25,372 bases of DNA from Lachnoclostridium sp. (GCA_015057755.1 SVDR01000036.1:1-25372), one strand, 5' to 3'. Counted from the first letter of the stretch, positions 15,509 to 23,226 are shown. The notes: generated by a model from the letters alone, not told the origin. Program-made: numbers and translations.

Positions 15509-15549
15509 TTGCAAAAAGGGGTGCAAAGAAACGAATTTTCTAGTATAAT
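15507..15549 (+). promoter_or_regulatory. Amylase promoter with possible operator
   Basis: TATAAT stands at 15544-15549 without a good -35. CTTTGCA (15507-15513) and TGCAAAG (15522-15528) form an inverted repeat over the -35 position, as expected for a regulator site. It does not match the catabolite-repression (cre) consensus well. Confidence 0.5.
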
Positions 15550-15611
15550 AAAAAGGTATTGTTGATGCAAATAAATACAATTATGGATTGAGAGAGGGGG
15601 AGCTGTTTCGA

Positions 15612-17663
15612 ATGAACAGGGCGGCTCTGTTTTGTGACGAGACTATAGAATACAGAATACCAGCAGAACCGGATGCGGGGGATATTGTTACACTGCGGTT
15701 TCGAACAGCGAAAGACGACGTAGACCACATTTATGCTGTGATCTATGATCAGGATCAGAAAATTGAACTGGAAAAAGTAGAGACAAAAGGTTTATTTGAC
15801 TATTACGAATGTAAGATGCCGGTAGGCGAAGAGATTCTCTATTTTTATTTTGAAATTACACATGGCGAGGAAGTATGTCATTACAATCGTCTTGGTGTGT
15901 CTGAAAATAAAACTCTGCGCAGGATGTTCCGGATCACTCCGGGTTTTCATGTGCCGGAATGGTCCAAAGGCGCAGTGATGTACCAGATTTTTGTGGACCG
16001 TTTCTACAATGGCGATCCGAAAAATGATGTTCTTTCGGACGAGTATGTTTATATCGGATTTCCGGTTACGAAAGTGGATAAGTGGGATTCCGGAATTTCT
16101 CTGTTGGACGTAGACCGTTTTTATGGCGGCGACATTCAGGGTATCATCGACAAGCTGGACTACCTTCAGAGCCTGAAAGTTGAAGTGCTCTATCTGAGCC
16201 CGGTATTTGTTTCACCGTCCAACCACAAATATGACTGTCAGGATTATGCTCACATTGATCCGCATTACGGCGTGATCGTAAAAGATGTTGACGGCCTGGT
16301 GGCTCCGGATGCCACGACCAATGAGCATGCGGAAAAATATGCGGTACGAACTGCAGACCCGGAAAATTTAAAAGCAAGCGACGAATTCTTTGCCAAATTT
16401 GTAGAAGAAATCCACAAACGCGGCATGAGAATTATTTTAGACGGTGTGTTCAACCACTGTGGTTCCTTTAACAAGTGGCTGGATCGCGAAAAGATTTATG
16501 AAAAACAGGGAGGTTATAAGCCGGGAGCGTATGCTTCTGCGGACAGCCCGTATAAAGATTTCTTTAATTTTAAAGACACCGGTACAGAAGCGTGGCCGAA
16601 CAACCAGTCTTACGAGGGATGGTGGAATTACAATACCCTTCCAAAGTTAAATTATGAAGGTTCCCAGGAACTGTACCAGTATGTTTTGGACATTGGTAAA
16701 AAGTGGGTATCTCCGCCATACAATATTGACGGCTGGCGTCTGGATGTGGCGGCTGATCTGGGACACTCCCCGGAGCTGAATCATAAGTTCTGGAAAGATT
16801 TCCGCAAAGTAGTCAAAGAGGCCAATCCGGAAGCTGTGATTCTGGCCGAGCACTATGGAGACGTTTCCCCGTGGCTTCAGGGCGACGAATGGGATACAGT
16901 TATGAACTACGATGCGTTTATGGAACCGCTGACCTGGTTCCTGACCGGTCTGGAGAAGCACAGTGACCGTTTCGATGCACATTTATATCAGAACAGTCAG
17001 GCATTCATGTCATCTATGCTGGACAATATGACCGCATTCCAGACACCGTCCCTGCTCTGTGCGATGAATGAGCTTTCCAACCATGATCATTCCCGATTCC
17101 TGACGAGAACCAACCGCAAGGTTGGACGTATTGATTCGAAGGGAGCAGCCGCAGCAGACGAAGGTCTCAACTTCGGCACATTCCGTTCTGCAGCGATCGT
17201 GCAGATGACGTGGCCGGGTGCTCCGACGATCTACTACGGTGACGAAGCAGGCGTTTGCGGATGGACCGATCCGGATAACCGCCGCACATATCCGTGGGGA
17301 AATGAAAATCAGGAACTGATCGAGTTCCACCGCTATCTGGTAAATATCAGAAAGAAAAATCCGGCGTTCCGCAATGGCTGCATTAAGCCGCTTCTTGCAG
17401 AAGCAGGAATCATTGCATACGGACGTTTTGATAAAGAAAACCGCGGTGTTGTGCTTGTCAACAGTACCGGATACACAAAACGTGTGCGCATCCCGGTATG
17501 GCTGGCAGAAGTGGAAGGCGACCATATGTGGCGGATCATGAAGTCCACAGAGATCCGTTACAACGTAGGACGTGTCCAGCAGCCGGTTGAGAAAGGTATG
17601 ATGACAGTGGAGATCGATCCACATTGTTCCATGATTTTCGAAGAAAAAACACTTGATTTTTAG
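15612..17663 (+). CDS. GH13 alpha-amylase family enzyme, neopullulanase-like
   Basis: This is a cytoplasmic glycoside hydrolase of family 13, 683 residues from the ATG at 15612, with AGGGGG 11 bases upstream; an in-frame TTG at 15588 is less likely. An N-terminal beta domain of CBM34 type (about 1-115) precedes the TIM barrel. Conserved regions are DYAHIDP (about 211-217), ILDGVFNH (about 274-281), GWRLDVAAD (374-382, nucleophile D378), the acid E413 in LAEHYGD, and NHDHSR (490-495, D492). A long insertion follows the first region. CBM34 plus a missing signal peptide suggests a neopullulanase, cyclomaltodextrinase or maltogenic amylase acting on imported maltodextrins. The exact product pattern cannot be read. 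It fits the MsmX-type ATPase at 1962. Confidence 0.93.
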   Translation: MNRAALFCDETIEYRIPAEPDAGDIVTLRFRTAKDDVDHIYAVIYDQDQKIELEKVETKGLFDYYECKMPVGEEILYFYFEITHGEEVCHYNRLGVSENKTLRRMFRITPGFHVPEWSKGAVMYQIFVDRFYNGDPKNDVLSDEYVYIGFPVTKVDKWDSGISLLDVDRFYGGDIQGIIDKLDYLQSLKVEVLYLSPVFVSPSNHKYDCQDYAHIDPHYGVIVKDVDGLVAPDATTNEHAEKYAVRTADPENLKASDEFFAKFVEEIHKRGMRIILDGVFNHCGSFNKWLDREKIYEKQGGYKPGAYASADSPYKDFFNFKDTGTEAWPNNQSYEGWWNYNTLPKLNYEGSQELYQYVLDIGKKWVSPPYNIDGWRLDVAADLGHSPELNHKFWKDFRKVVKEANPEAVILAEHYGDVSPWLQGDEWDTVMNYDAFMEPLTWFLTGLEKHSDRFDAHLYQNSQAFMSSMLDNMTAFQTPSLLCAMNELSNHDHSRFLTRTNRKVGRIDSKGAAAADEGLNFGTFRSAAIVQMTWPGAPTIYYGDEAGVCGWTDPDNRRTYPWGNENQELIEFHRYLVNIRKKNPAFRNGCIKPLLAEAGIIAYGRFDKENRGVVLVNSTGYTKRVRIPVWLAEVEGDHMWRIMKSTEIRYNVGRVQQPVEKGMMTVEIDPHCSMIFEEKTLDF

Positions 17664-17681
17664 AGTTTTTTATGCTATCAT
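17653..17681 (+). promoter_or_regulatory. Promoter of the tRNA-Tyr/tRNA-Phe unit
   Basis: TTGATT (17653-17658) and TATCAT (17676-17681) are 17 bp apart. The -35 overlaps the end of the amylase gene. An 11-bp inverted repeat (17677-17687 with 17690-17700) overlaps the -10 and the likely start site. Confidence 0.5.
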
Positions 17682-17702
17682 TTTGACTTGTCAGAATGAT
17701 AT

Positions 17703-17784
17703 GGGTGGATTCCCGAGTGGCCAAAGGGGACAGACTGTAAATCTGCTGCAACTTGCTTCGGTGGTTCGAATCCACCTCCGCCCA
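17703..17784 (+). tRNA. tRNA-Tyr (anticodon GTA)
   Basis: The acceptor GGGTGGA (17703-17709) pairs with TCCGCCC (17777-17783), and the discriminator is A17784. The anticodon is GTA at 17737-17739 in the loop CTGTAAA. A long variable arm, as in bacterial tRNA-Tyr, and TTCGAAT in the T loop are present. CCA is not encoded. Confidence 0.96.
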
Positions 17785-17825
17785 TTTTAAAATTGAATAG
17801 CGATGATTCGTTAATCAATTTAAAT

Positions 17826-17898
17826 GCCCAGATAGCTCAGTTGGTAGAGCAATGGACTGAAAATCCATGTGTCGCTGGTTCGATTCCGGCTCTGGGCA
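17826..17898 (+). tRNA. tRNA-Phe (anticodon GAA)
   Basis: The acceptor GCCCAGA (17826-17832) pairs with TCTGGGC (17891-17897), and the discriminator is A17898. The anticodon is GAA at 17859-17861 in the loop CTGAAAA with the stem ATGGA/TCCAT. It has 73 bases without an encoded CCA. It follows tRNA-Tyr by 41 bases with no promoter between. Confidence 0.96.
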
Positions 17899-17930
17899 TT
17901 TTTAATTTGCAAAATAAATAAAAAAATATC

Positions 17931-17959
17931 TTGACAACAGAATTGTATTAAGATATAAT
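17931..17959 (+). promoter_or_regulatory. Consensus sigma-A promoter of tRNA-Gly
   Basis: A perfect TTGACA (17931-17936) and a perfect TATAAT (17954-17959) are 17 bp apart, 30 bp before tRNA-Gly. This is the strongest promoter in the window. Confidence 0.93.
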
Positions 17960-17989
17960 AACGATGTTCGCAAAACAAATAACATTTAT

Positions 17990-18061
17990 GCACGAGTGGC
18001 TCAGTGGTGGAGCATCGCCTTGCCAAGGCGAGGGCCGCGGGTTCGAATCCCGTCTCGTGCT
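17990..18061 (+). tRNA. tRNA-Gly (anticodon GCC)
   Basis: The acceptor GCACGAG (17990-17996) pairs with CTCGTGC (18054-18060), and the discriminator is T18061, as usual for glycine. The anticodon is GCC in the loop TTGCCAA with the stem CGCCT-like/AGGCG. CCA is not encoded. It is followed at once by a run of T. Confidence 0.95.
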
Positions 18062-18089
18062 TTTTTTTGCGAAAAACAATGAGAACTGC

Positions 18090-18154
18090 AAAGAAAACGG
18101 CAGGAAATGGAACGATGTGCTTGCACATGAGGAACATTTCCTGCCGTTTTCTTT
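18090..18154. terminator. Long inverted repeat, probable bidirectional terminator
   Basis: A perfect 20-bp stem (18090-18109 with 18135-18154) has a 25-base loop, which itself contains ATGTGC-TT-GCACAT. TTTTCTTT follows the GC part of the stem on both strands. It lies between tRNA-Gly and the convergent LysR gene. The unusual length is discussed as a finding. Confidence 0.75.
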
Positions 18155-18239
18155 ATAGGACGAATGTTCGCGACCGACATGAAGCGCTAGCGGAATGGAG
18201 GTGGGCAGTTCTTTTTCATTACTAATATATTCTTTCAAG

Positions 18240-19133
18240 CTACACCAACCGGCTGCAAGCCTTTATCAAATGATTCTTCAACAATGTAATCTCCGGTGCG
18301 GTCGCACGTTCTTTCAGACAAATGAAATTCAGGCTTTCATAGGTGACAGGCTCAACCGGAATCGCGCGGACACCAAAGTGAGAGGCAAACGAAATCGGAC
18401 CGAGAGTGATGCCTTTTCCGCTGCGGACCAGATCCATAACAGTGGAAATACCGTCAGAACGGTAGATTTTACCAAGTTTAATCCCGAATTCTTTGCAGAC
18501 CTGTTTTAATGTGCGGTCTTCCATGGAGTTTTCCAGGCCTGTTACGAAAGAAATACCCTGAAGGCTGGAGAAGGAAAGAGACTCGTTGGTAAATTTTTTT
18601 GAGTTAGGAGATACGAGGAAACACTGCTGCTCTGAAACCAGCTCACAAGAGAAAAATCTATGATAGTCTGGAACGAGCTGGATCGGAGGAATTCGATCCA
18701 GTGCGACGTCCACAGCGCCGTTCTGCAATGCAGCAAAAGAATCGGCTCCGGCCTCTGTGACAAAGGTAGCTTCAATCTCCGGATGATTATCAAAGAAGTC
18801 AACGACATCATCAAAGAGATCATTGGAATAGATTCGTGTGCTGACAGCGATGCGAAGATGTCTCCGGCTCTCACCGCGGGAAACAGCTGCATTTTGGAGC
18901 ATTTGGTTCCATGCGATCTCGACCTCCTGGGCATCCTGGAAAAATTTTTCTCCTTCGGCTGTGATGGTAACACCCTGAGCTTTTCTGGAAAATAATGAGA
19001 ATCCCAGCTCCTGTTCCAGTTTTTTGATCTGCAAGGAGAGAGCTGGCTGTGAAAGAAACAGGCTCTCAGCAGCTTTGGAAAAGTTTTTATAACGCGCCAC
19101 GGTCAGGGCGTAATGAATTTGGTTCATGTTCAT
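18240..19133 (-). CDS. LysR-family transcriptional regulator
   Basis: This is a DNA-binding regulator, 297 residues, normal for the family. The N-terminal winged helix-turn-helix (about 1-60) is classical: NFSKAAESLFLSQPALSLQI followed by KKLEQELGFSLFSR. A coiled linker and a periplasmic-binding-like effector domain (about 92-290) follow. The effector cannot be deduced. The start is the ATG at 19133, with GAAAGGA 8 bases before. It is divergent from the YitT-family gene, with 165 bp between, the usual arrangement for a LysR protein and its target. This makes the YitT gene, the flavodoxin/ferredoxin gene, or both the likely targets (inference). Confidence 0.95.
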   Translation of the reverse strand: MNMNQIHYALTVARYKNFSKAAESLFLSQPALSLQIKKLEQELGFSLFSRKAQGVTITAEGEKFFQDAQEVEIAWNQMLQNAAVSRGESRRHLRIAVSTRIYSNDLFDDVVDFFDNHPEIEATFVTEAGADSFAALQNGAVDVALDRIPPIQLVPDYHRFFSCELVSEQQCFLVSPNSKKFTNESLSFSSLQGISFVTGLENSMEDRTLKQVCKEFGIKLGKIYRSDGISTVMDLVRSGKGITLGPISFASHFGVRAIPVEPVTYESLNFICLKERATAPEITLLKNHLIKACSRLV

Positions 19134-19240
19134 GGCAGCGGTCCTTTCTATTTGAAAAAGTTAATATAAACATGGGGAGCTATTTGTAAAACTTATACCT
19201 GTATTGTACATAAATATTTCTAATCTGACAAGCCTTTTTG

Positions 19241-19246
19241 TATAAT
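19241..19246 (+). promoter_or_regulatory. Likely -10 of the YitT gene
   Basis: TATAAT is in the divergent region, 53 bp before the start at 19299. No acceptable -35 is found at 17 bp (TTCTAA), which fits a promoter needing an activator such as the divergent LysR protein. Confidence 0.45.
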
Positions 19247-19298
19247 ATTACCATGTTTGCCGGGGGAAATTCGGCATTGGGAAAGGTGGAGCAGAAAG

Positions 19299-20156
19299 AT
19301 GTACGAGAAGTTAAAGTATTTTTTAACGATTTTTGGCGGAACATTTATTATTGCGTTCGGTGTTCACTTTTTCATGAACCCGTACCATATCATGTGTGGA
19401 AGTATTACCGGTCTTGCGATCGTATTGACTAATTTTATTCCGGTGCAGCTTTCCGTCATGACATTTATTTTGAATGTGATTTGCATTATTCTGGCGTTTG
19501 TGTTTATTGACCGTAAGTTCGGAGTGAAGATTATTTTTATCTCGCTGCTTCTTCCGGCGCTCATGTTTGTATTCGAGACATTTTTCCCGAATCCGCGGTC
19601 TCTGACAGGCAACCTTGCATTGGATGCGATCGGAATGATTACCGTAATTTGCTTTGGTCAGGCGATTCTGTTTAATGCCAACGCGGCTTCCGGCGGTCTT
19701 GATATTATTGCCAAGATGATGAATAAATACCTGCACATGGAACTTGGCAAAGCGATTATCATTGCAGGTGCGGTAACAGTTGCAAGCTCTTATTTTGCGT
19801 ATGATATTCAGACAGTAATTATTGGCTTTATGACGACTTACTTCAGCGGAATCCTTTTAGATTACTTCATCGATGGATTCACAGGAAAAATCCGTGTTTG
19901 CATTATTTCCAAGAATAATGATGAGATCAAGCGCTATGTAATTGAGGAATTACAGCGTGGTATTACAGTGTATACAGCAGTTGGCGGTTACAGCGGCGAG
20001 CAGAAAAATGAGCTTTGCGCGGTTCTGACAAAGAAGGAGTACGGCCAGTTAATGGATTATGTTGAGAGCATTGACCCGAATCCGTTTGTGACCATCTCCA
20101 ACATCAAGCGTGTTGTGGGCAGCTGGAATACACCTAAGAGAAAAATGTACTTCTAA
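19299..20156 (+). CDS. YitT-family membrane protein
   Basis: This is a membrane protein of the YitT/DUF161 family with a C-terminal DUF2179 domain, 285 residues. Five or six hydrophobic segments fill about residues 8-190 and include FMNPYHIMCGSITGLAIVL and the conserved ANAASGGLDIIAKMMNK. The soluble end (about 205-285), with GGYSGEQKNELCAVLTKKE, is the DUF2179 part. The family's transport function is unproven. The start is the ATG at 19299, 8 bases after AAAGGTGGA; an in-frame TTG at 19257 has no ribosome site. The EFR1 gene follows within 15 bp, so they form an operon. Confidence 0.9.
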   Translation: MYEKLKYFLTIFGGTFIIAFGVHFFMNPYHIMCGSITGLAIVLTNFIPVQLSVMTFILNVICIILAFVFIDRKFGVKIIFISLLLPALMFVFETFFPNPRSLTGNLALDAIGMITVICFGQAILFNANAASGGLDIIAKMMNKYLHMELGKAIIIAGAVTVASSYFAYDIQTVIIGFMTTYFSGILLDYFIDGFTGKIRVCIISKNNDEIKRYVIEELQRGITVYTAVGGYSGEQKNELCAVLTKKEYGQLMDYVESIDPNPFVTISNIKRVVGSWNTPKRKMYF

Positions 20157-20171
20157 TAAGGAGGAATTCGA

Positions 20172-20918
20172 ATGGCTGTTACAGCGGTTTATTTTTCACC
20201 AACAGGAAACACAAAGAAAAGTACAGAAGCAATGGCTGCTGCACTGGATGAGAAGTACCATGTTCTGGACCTGACAATTCCGGAGAATGGGACAGTGAAA
20301 CGCCAGTTTGAAAAGGATGATTTTGTGATCTTTGGCATGCCTGTTTACGCCGGACGGATTCCGATGGCAGCGGCGCCGAGATTGAGCGGTCTCAAGGGAA
20401 ACCAGACACCATGTATCCTTGTGGCAACGTATGGCAACCGCCACTACGATGATGCACTGGTGGAGATGGAAGATATTGCAAAGGCGAATGGTTTTATTGT
20501 AAAAGGTGCGGCCGCATTGATCGGTCGTCATACATATGGTGAGATTCAGGTGGAGAGACCGGATGCGAAGGATCTGCAGGCGAGTGCAGACTTTGCAAAG
20601 CGTGCGGCAGCGCGTTCTGCGTCAGAGGAGGTTTCGGTCATTCCTGGCAATCGTCCATACAAAGACGGAATCCCGGGCGGCTCCCATAAACCTTTGACTT
20701 CTGAGTCTTGCGTGGGCTGTGGTCTGTGCAAAGAGGGATGTCCGGTTGGCGCGATCGGAGATGATTTTAAAGTGAATCCGGAAATCTGTATCGCTTGTTT
20801 CCGTTGTATCCGTAATTGCCCGGTTGGCGCAAAAAATATAGAAACAGAGGCATATCAGACCTTTGCCAAGAACTTTACAGAGAAGCTGTCAGTAAGAAGA
20901 GAAAATGAATTTTTTTAG
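20172..20918 (+). CDS. EFR1-type flavodoxin/ferredoxin fusion
   Basis: This is a cytoplasmic electron-transfer protein, 248 residues. The N-terminal flavodoxin-like domain (about 1-150) has the FMN phosphate loop SPTGNTKKS near residue 9 and the TYGNRHYDDAL region. The C-terminal part has two [4Fe-4S] motifs, C180-C183-C186-C190 (CVGCGLCKEGCP) and C206-C209-C212-C216 (CIACFRCIRNCP). This fits the EFR1-family ferrodoxin architecture. The partner enzymes are unknown. GGAGG lies before the ATG, and the gene begins 15 bp after the YitT-family gene. Confidence 0.93.
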   Translation: MAVTAVYFSPTGNTKKSTEAMAAALDEKYHVLDLTIPENGTVKRQFEKDDFVIFGMPVYAGRIPMAAAPRLSGLKGNQTPCILVATYGNRHYDDALVEMEDIAKANGFIVKGAAALIGRHTYGEIQVERPDAKDLQASADFAKRAAARSASEEVSVIPGNRPYKDGIPGGSHKPLTSESCVGCGLCKEGCPVGAIGDDFKVNPEICIACFRCIRNCPVGAKNIETEAYQTFAKNFTEKLSVRRENEFF

Positions 20919-20931
20919 TGAAATCTTAGTA

Positions 20932-20960
20932 TTGACAAATGGATTCAAATAAGATATTCT
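20932..20960 (+). promoter_or_regulatory. Promoter of tRNA-Leu, probably also of mntP
   Basis: TTGACA (20932-20937) and TATTCT (20955-20960) are 17 bp apart. It is the only promoter-like sequence I could find before the manganese riboswitch. Confidence 0.75.
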
Positions 20961-21005
20961 TTGAGTTGTGACTTCGAATGTGTCTGATTCAGACATGGAA
21001 GTTGT

Positions 21006-21085
21006 GCGGATGTGGCGGAATTGGCAGACGCACCAGCCTTAGGAGCTGGCGGGTAACCGTGGGGGTTCAAGTCCCTTCATCCGCA
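21006..21085 (+). tRNA. tRNA-Leu (anticodon TAG)
   Basis: The acceptor GCGGATG (21006-21012) pairs with CATCCGC (21078-21084), and the discriminator is A21085. The anticodon stem CCAGC/GCTGG encloses the loop CTTAGGA, giving TAG. A class II variable arm is present. CCA is not encoded, and no terminator follows. Confidence 0.95.
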
Positions 21086-21089
21086 CTTG

Positions 21090-21215
21090 ATACCAGCATA
21101 AGGGAGTAATCGGCACAAATGATTTTGTGCAGCGTTGTCAACATACTGGAGTTGATCCTGGCTTCGCTTGAAATGATGAGACTTATCTGTCCATAGGACA
21201 GGTGGGTCTTTTTTT
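21090..21215 (+). promoter_or_regulatory. yybP-ykoY manganese riboswitch with terminator
   Basis: The aptamer shows GGGAGTA after the 5' P1 strand, the hairpin GCACAAA/TTTGTGC (about 21112-21130), GTCAACA, and the conserved 3' part CTGGCTTCG ... GATGAGACTTAT. P1 forms between 21094-21102 and 21182-21189 (one bulge). The terminator stem (21180-21192 with 21196-21208, then seven T) uses the same 3' P1 strand, so the two structures exclude each other. Manganese should hold P1 and allow transcription of mntP. Confidence 0.88.
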
Positions 21216-21239
21216 GTACAAATTAGGAGGAGAATTAAG

Positions 21240-21800
21240 ATGGGTTTAGCAGAACTTTTTGTCATTGCTGTGGGACTTTCCATGGACGCATTTGCAGTAT
21301 CTGTATGTAAGGGACTTTCCGTGCAGAAGATGAAACTTAGTCATGCGCTGACATGTGGTGTGTATTTTGGCGGTTTTCAGGGATTGATGCCGTTCATTGG
21401 CTATCTTTTGGGAACTCAGTTCGAGGAAGCGATCGTGAGCATTGACCACTGGGTTGCATTCGTGCTGTTAGGATTGATCGGCCTCAACATGATCAAGGAA
21501 TCCAGAGATACAGACTGCGAAACATTGGACAGCTCTTTTGGCGTAAAGGCAATGATCCCGCTCGCGGTTGCAACAAGCATTGATGCACTTGCGGTTGGTG
21601 TTACCTTCGCATTCTTACGTGTAAATATCTTCTGGGCAGTATTTTTCATTGGTGTGATCACATTTACACTTTCTTCCATCGGTGTGAAGGTGGGTAATGT
21701 ATTTGGCTCCAAGTACAAATCAAAAGCCGAGTTTGCAGGCGGTGTGATCCTTGTTCTTATGGGAACCAAGATTCTGCTGGAGCATCTGGGAATTCTTTAA
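21240..21800 (+). CDS. mntP: Manganese efflux pump MntP
   Basis: This is a Mn(II) exporter of the MntP (formerly YebN) family, 186 residues with six membrane helices. The two family repeats carry the conserved aspartates in [15 protein letters not shown] (about residues 13-27) and [15 protein letters not shown] (about 117-131). The C-terminus [12 protein letters not shown] is typical. AGGAGGAG precedes the ATG. The gene lies behind a manganese riboswitch, which independently supports the function and predicts induction by excess Mn. A terminator follows. Confidence 0.95.
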   Translation: MGLAELFVIAVGLSMDAFAVSVCKGLSVQKMKLSHALTCGVYFGGFQGLMPFIGYLLGTQFEEAIVSIDHWVAFVLLGLIGLNMIKESRDTDCETLDSSFGVKAMIPLAVATSIDALAVGVTFAFLRVNIFWAVFFIGVITFTLSSIGVKVGNVFGSKYKSKAEFAGGVILVLMGTKILLEHLGIL

Positions 21801-21810
21801 TCTGAAATAT

Positions 21811-21854
21811 AAAAAACGTCGGAATTTGACTAATCTCAAGTCCGACGTTTTTTT
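21811..21854. terminator. Bidirectional terminator mntP / ABC ATPase
   Basis: AAAAAACGTCGGA (21811-21823) pairs with TCCGACG and a T run (21841-21854). A and T tracts on the two sides serve both convergent genes. Confidence 0.92.
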
Positions 21855-21858
21855 GTTG

Positions 21859-22452
21859 CTAATTTAAGTGGATCATTTCAGCGGAAAGGAGCTTTGCATC
21901 TTCTTCGTGATGGGTAGAAAACAGCAGAAGCTTGTCTTTGGTATATTCTAAAATCAGTTCGATGGCTTTCTGTTTTGTTTCATTGTCCAATCCGGTAAAC
22001 GGCTCATCCATGATAATAAAATCGGATGGAGCGAGAATCGCACGGAGAATGGCTGTCCTTCGCTTCATTCCTCCGGAGAATTCACAGATGGGCTTGGATA
22101 ATGCTTCTTCCGGAAGCAGGAGGAGAAGTGTGTGCAGAAGCTCTGCGTTTGTATACTGTTTGCCGGTTACCAAGCGAAGGTTTTCAAGCGCCGTAAATCC
22201 TTCAAGCAAACGGTCTTCCTGGAAAACTGCCACGGTACGTAACGCATCGAGTCCGTGTATCTGCCCGGAATCTGCAGATTCCAAACCGAGAAGGATTCGG
22301 AAAAGTGTTGTTTTTCCGGTTCCGGACGGAGCCATGAGACAATAGTTTTTTCCAGCCTCTAACGTCAGCGAGAGGTTTTTAAGAACCGGTTCGTCATTGT
22401 AGGATTTACAGAGATGATCGATCCGGATTTCATTATTTTCCAGTTTCATCAC
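21859..22452 (-). CDS. NitT/TauT-type ABC transporter ATPase
   Basis: This is the ATPase of a small-solute importer, 197 residues, short compared with the usual 250. Walker A is APSGTGKTT (41-49), and FQEDRLLEG follows the Q-loop. The signature is the variant FSGGMKRR, Walker B is FIIMDEP, and the switch histidine is in FSTHHEED. The EDRLLPW-like segment is typical of the nitrate/sulfonate/taurine group. The short C-terminus lacks the usual extension. It starts at GTG 22452 (or ATG 22449) after AAAGGAG and overlaps the permease gene by 20 bases. It is the last gene of the operon. Confidence 0.9.
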   Translation of the reverse strand: MMKLENNEIRIDHLCKSYNDEPVLKNLSLTLEAGKNYCLMAPSGTGKTTLFRILLGLESADSGQIHGLDALRTVAVFQEDRLLEGFTALENLRLVTGKQYTNAELLHTLLLLLPEEALSKPICEFSGGMKRRTAILRAILAPSDFIIMDEPFTGLDNETKQKAIELILEYTKDKLLLFSTHHEEDAKLLSAEMIHLN

Positions 22453-23206
22453 AGGTTACCACTCCTTTCCCGGCTGCCAGACGCAGCAGAAATAAAAAGG
22501 CATGTTCAAACAGCACGCTGACACAGATGATCACCAGAGTCCAGGCGAAGAGTTCGGCTGTGCTTAAATATATTTTGGACATGTAGAGGCCTTCACCAAT
22601 GGAGCCTTCCGGGACACCGATCACTTCGGCTGCAATACCGGATTTGAAGCCCATACCGAGAGCCGTTTTCATTGCGCTTGCCAGATACGGATACAGCGCG
22701 ATCCGGTAGATCGACATCGCCTGTCTCCAGATCGGAACGCGGAAAACCCGTGCCATTTCCAATAATTTCGGATCAGTGCTCTGAAGACCAGCCAGAGTGT
22801 TTACGTGGATCATCGGATAAACGACGATGAAGGAAATAAACACGGACAGATTTTCGGATCCGGTCCAGATGAGCGCCAGAATGACGAAGGAAGCTACCGG
22901 AATGGATTTCATAAAATGAATGGGCGGAGCCAGAAATTCATCTACGATCGGTTTCCAGTATGCGAGCGTTCCCGTCAGAAGTCCGGCAAAAAAGGCGATC
23001 AGAAATCCAAGGCTGATGCGGGCAAAGGAGAACCAGACAGAACCCCAGAAGTCAGAGGATACGATGAGCACGGAAAGTGCATTCAGCGTATCAACCGGAC
23101 TTACGAGCAAAATGTGATTGTCAATGATGGATGCGCCAATCTGCCAGAGCAGCAGCCAAAAGACGATGATACATATTTTTTTAAACCAGGTCGGGAGTTT
23201 GTTCAT
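22433..23206 (-). CDS. NitT/TauT-type ABC transporter permease
   Basis: This is the membrane subunit of the importer (SsuC/TauC type), 257 residues with about six hydrophobic segments. The EAA-type coupling motif is around LQSTDPKLLEMARVFRVPIW, and IPVASFVILALIWTGSENL and AEVIGVPEGSIGEGLYMSK are family stretches. AAAGGAG precedes the ATG. It lies between the binding-protein gene and the ATPase gene. An intercistronic hairpin upstream may lower its expression relative to the binding protein. Confidence 0.92.
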   Translation of the reverse strand: MNKLPTWFKKICIIVFWLLLWQIGASIIDNHILLVSPVDTLNALSVLIVSSDFWGSVWFSFARISLGFLIAFFAGLLTGTLAYWKPIVDEFLAPPIHFMKSIPVASFVILALIWTGSENLSVFISFIVVYPMIHVNTLAGLQSTDPKLLEMARVFRVPIWRQAMSIYRIALYPYLASAMKTALGMGFKSGIAAEVIGVPEGSIGEGLYMSKIYLSTAELFAWTLVIICVSVLFEHAFLFLLRLAAGKGVVTCDETGK

Positions 23207-23226
23207 TCATTTGCTCCTTTGTCGTG

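Larger units (their letters stand above)
15231..15611. other. Intergenic region ftsH to amylase
   Basis: This 381-bp gap contains no credible gene. It holds the ftsH terminator (15241-15288), an A/T-rich stretch with short repeats of AAAATCG, a candidate small-RNA unit (15392-15508), a 7-bp inverted repeat (15507-15528) and the amylase promoter and ribosome site. Confidence 0.8.

Noticed and set aside
17010..17624. Minus-strand frame of 204 codons opposite the amylase gene
   Set aside because: It is opposite conserved GH13 motifs, is cysteine-rich only by chance and has no start signals.
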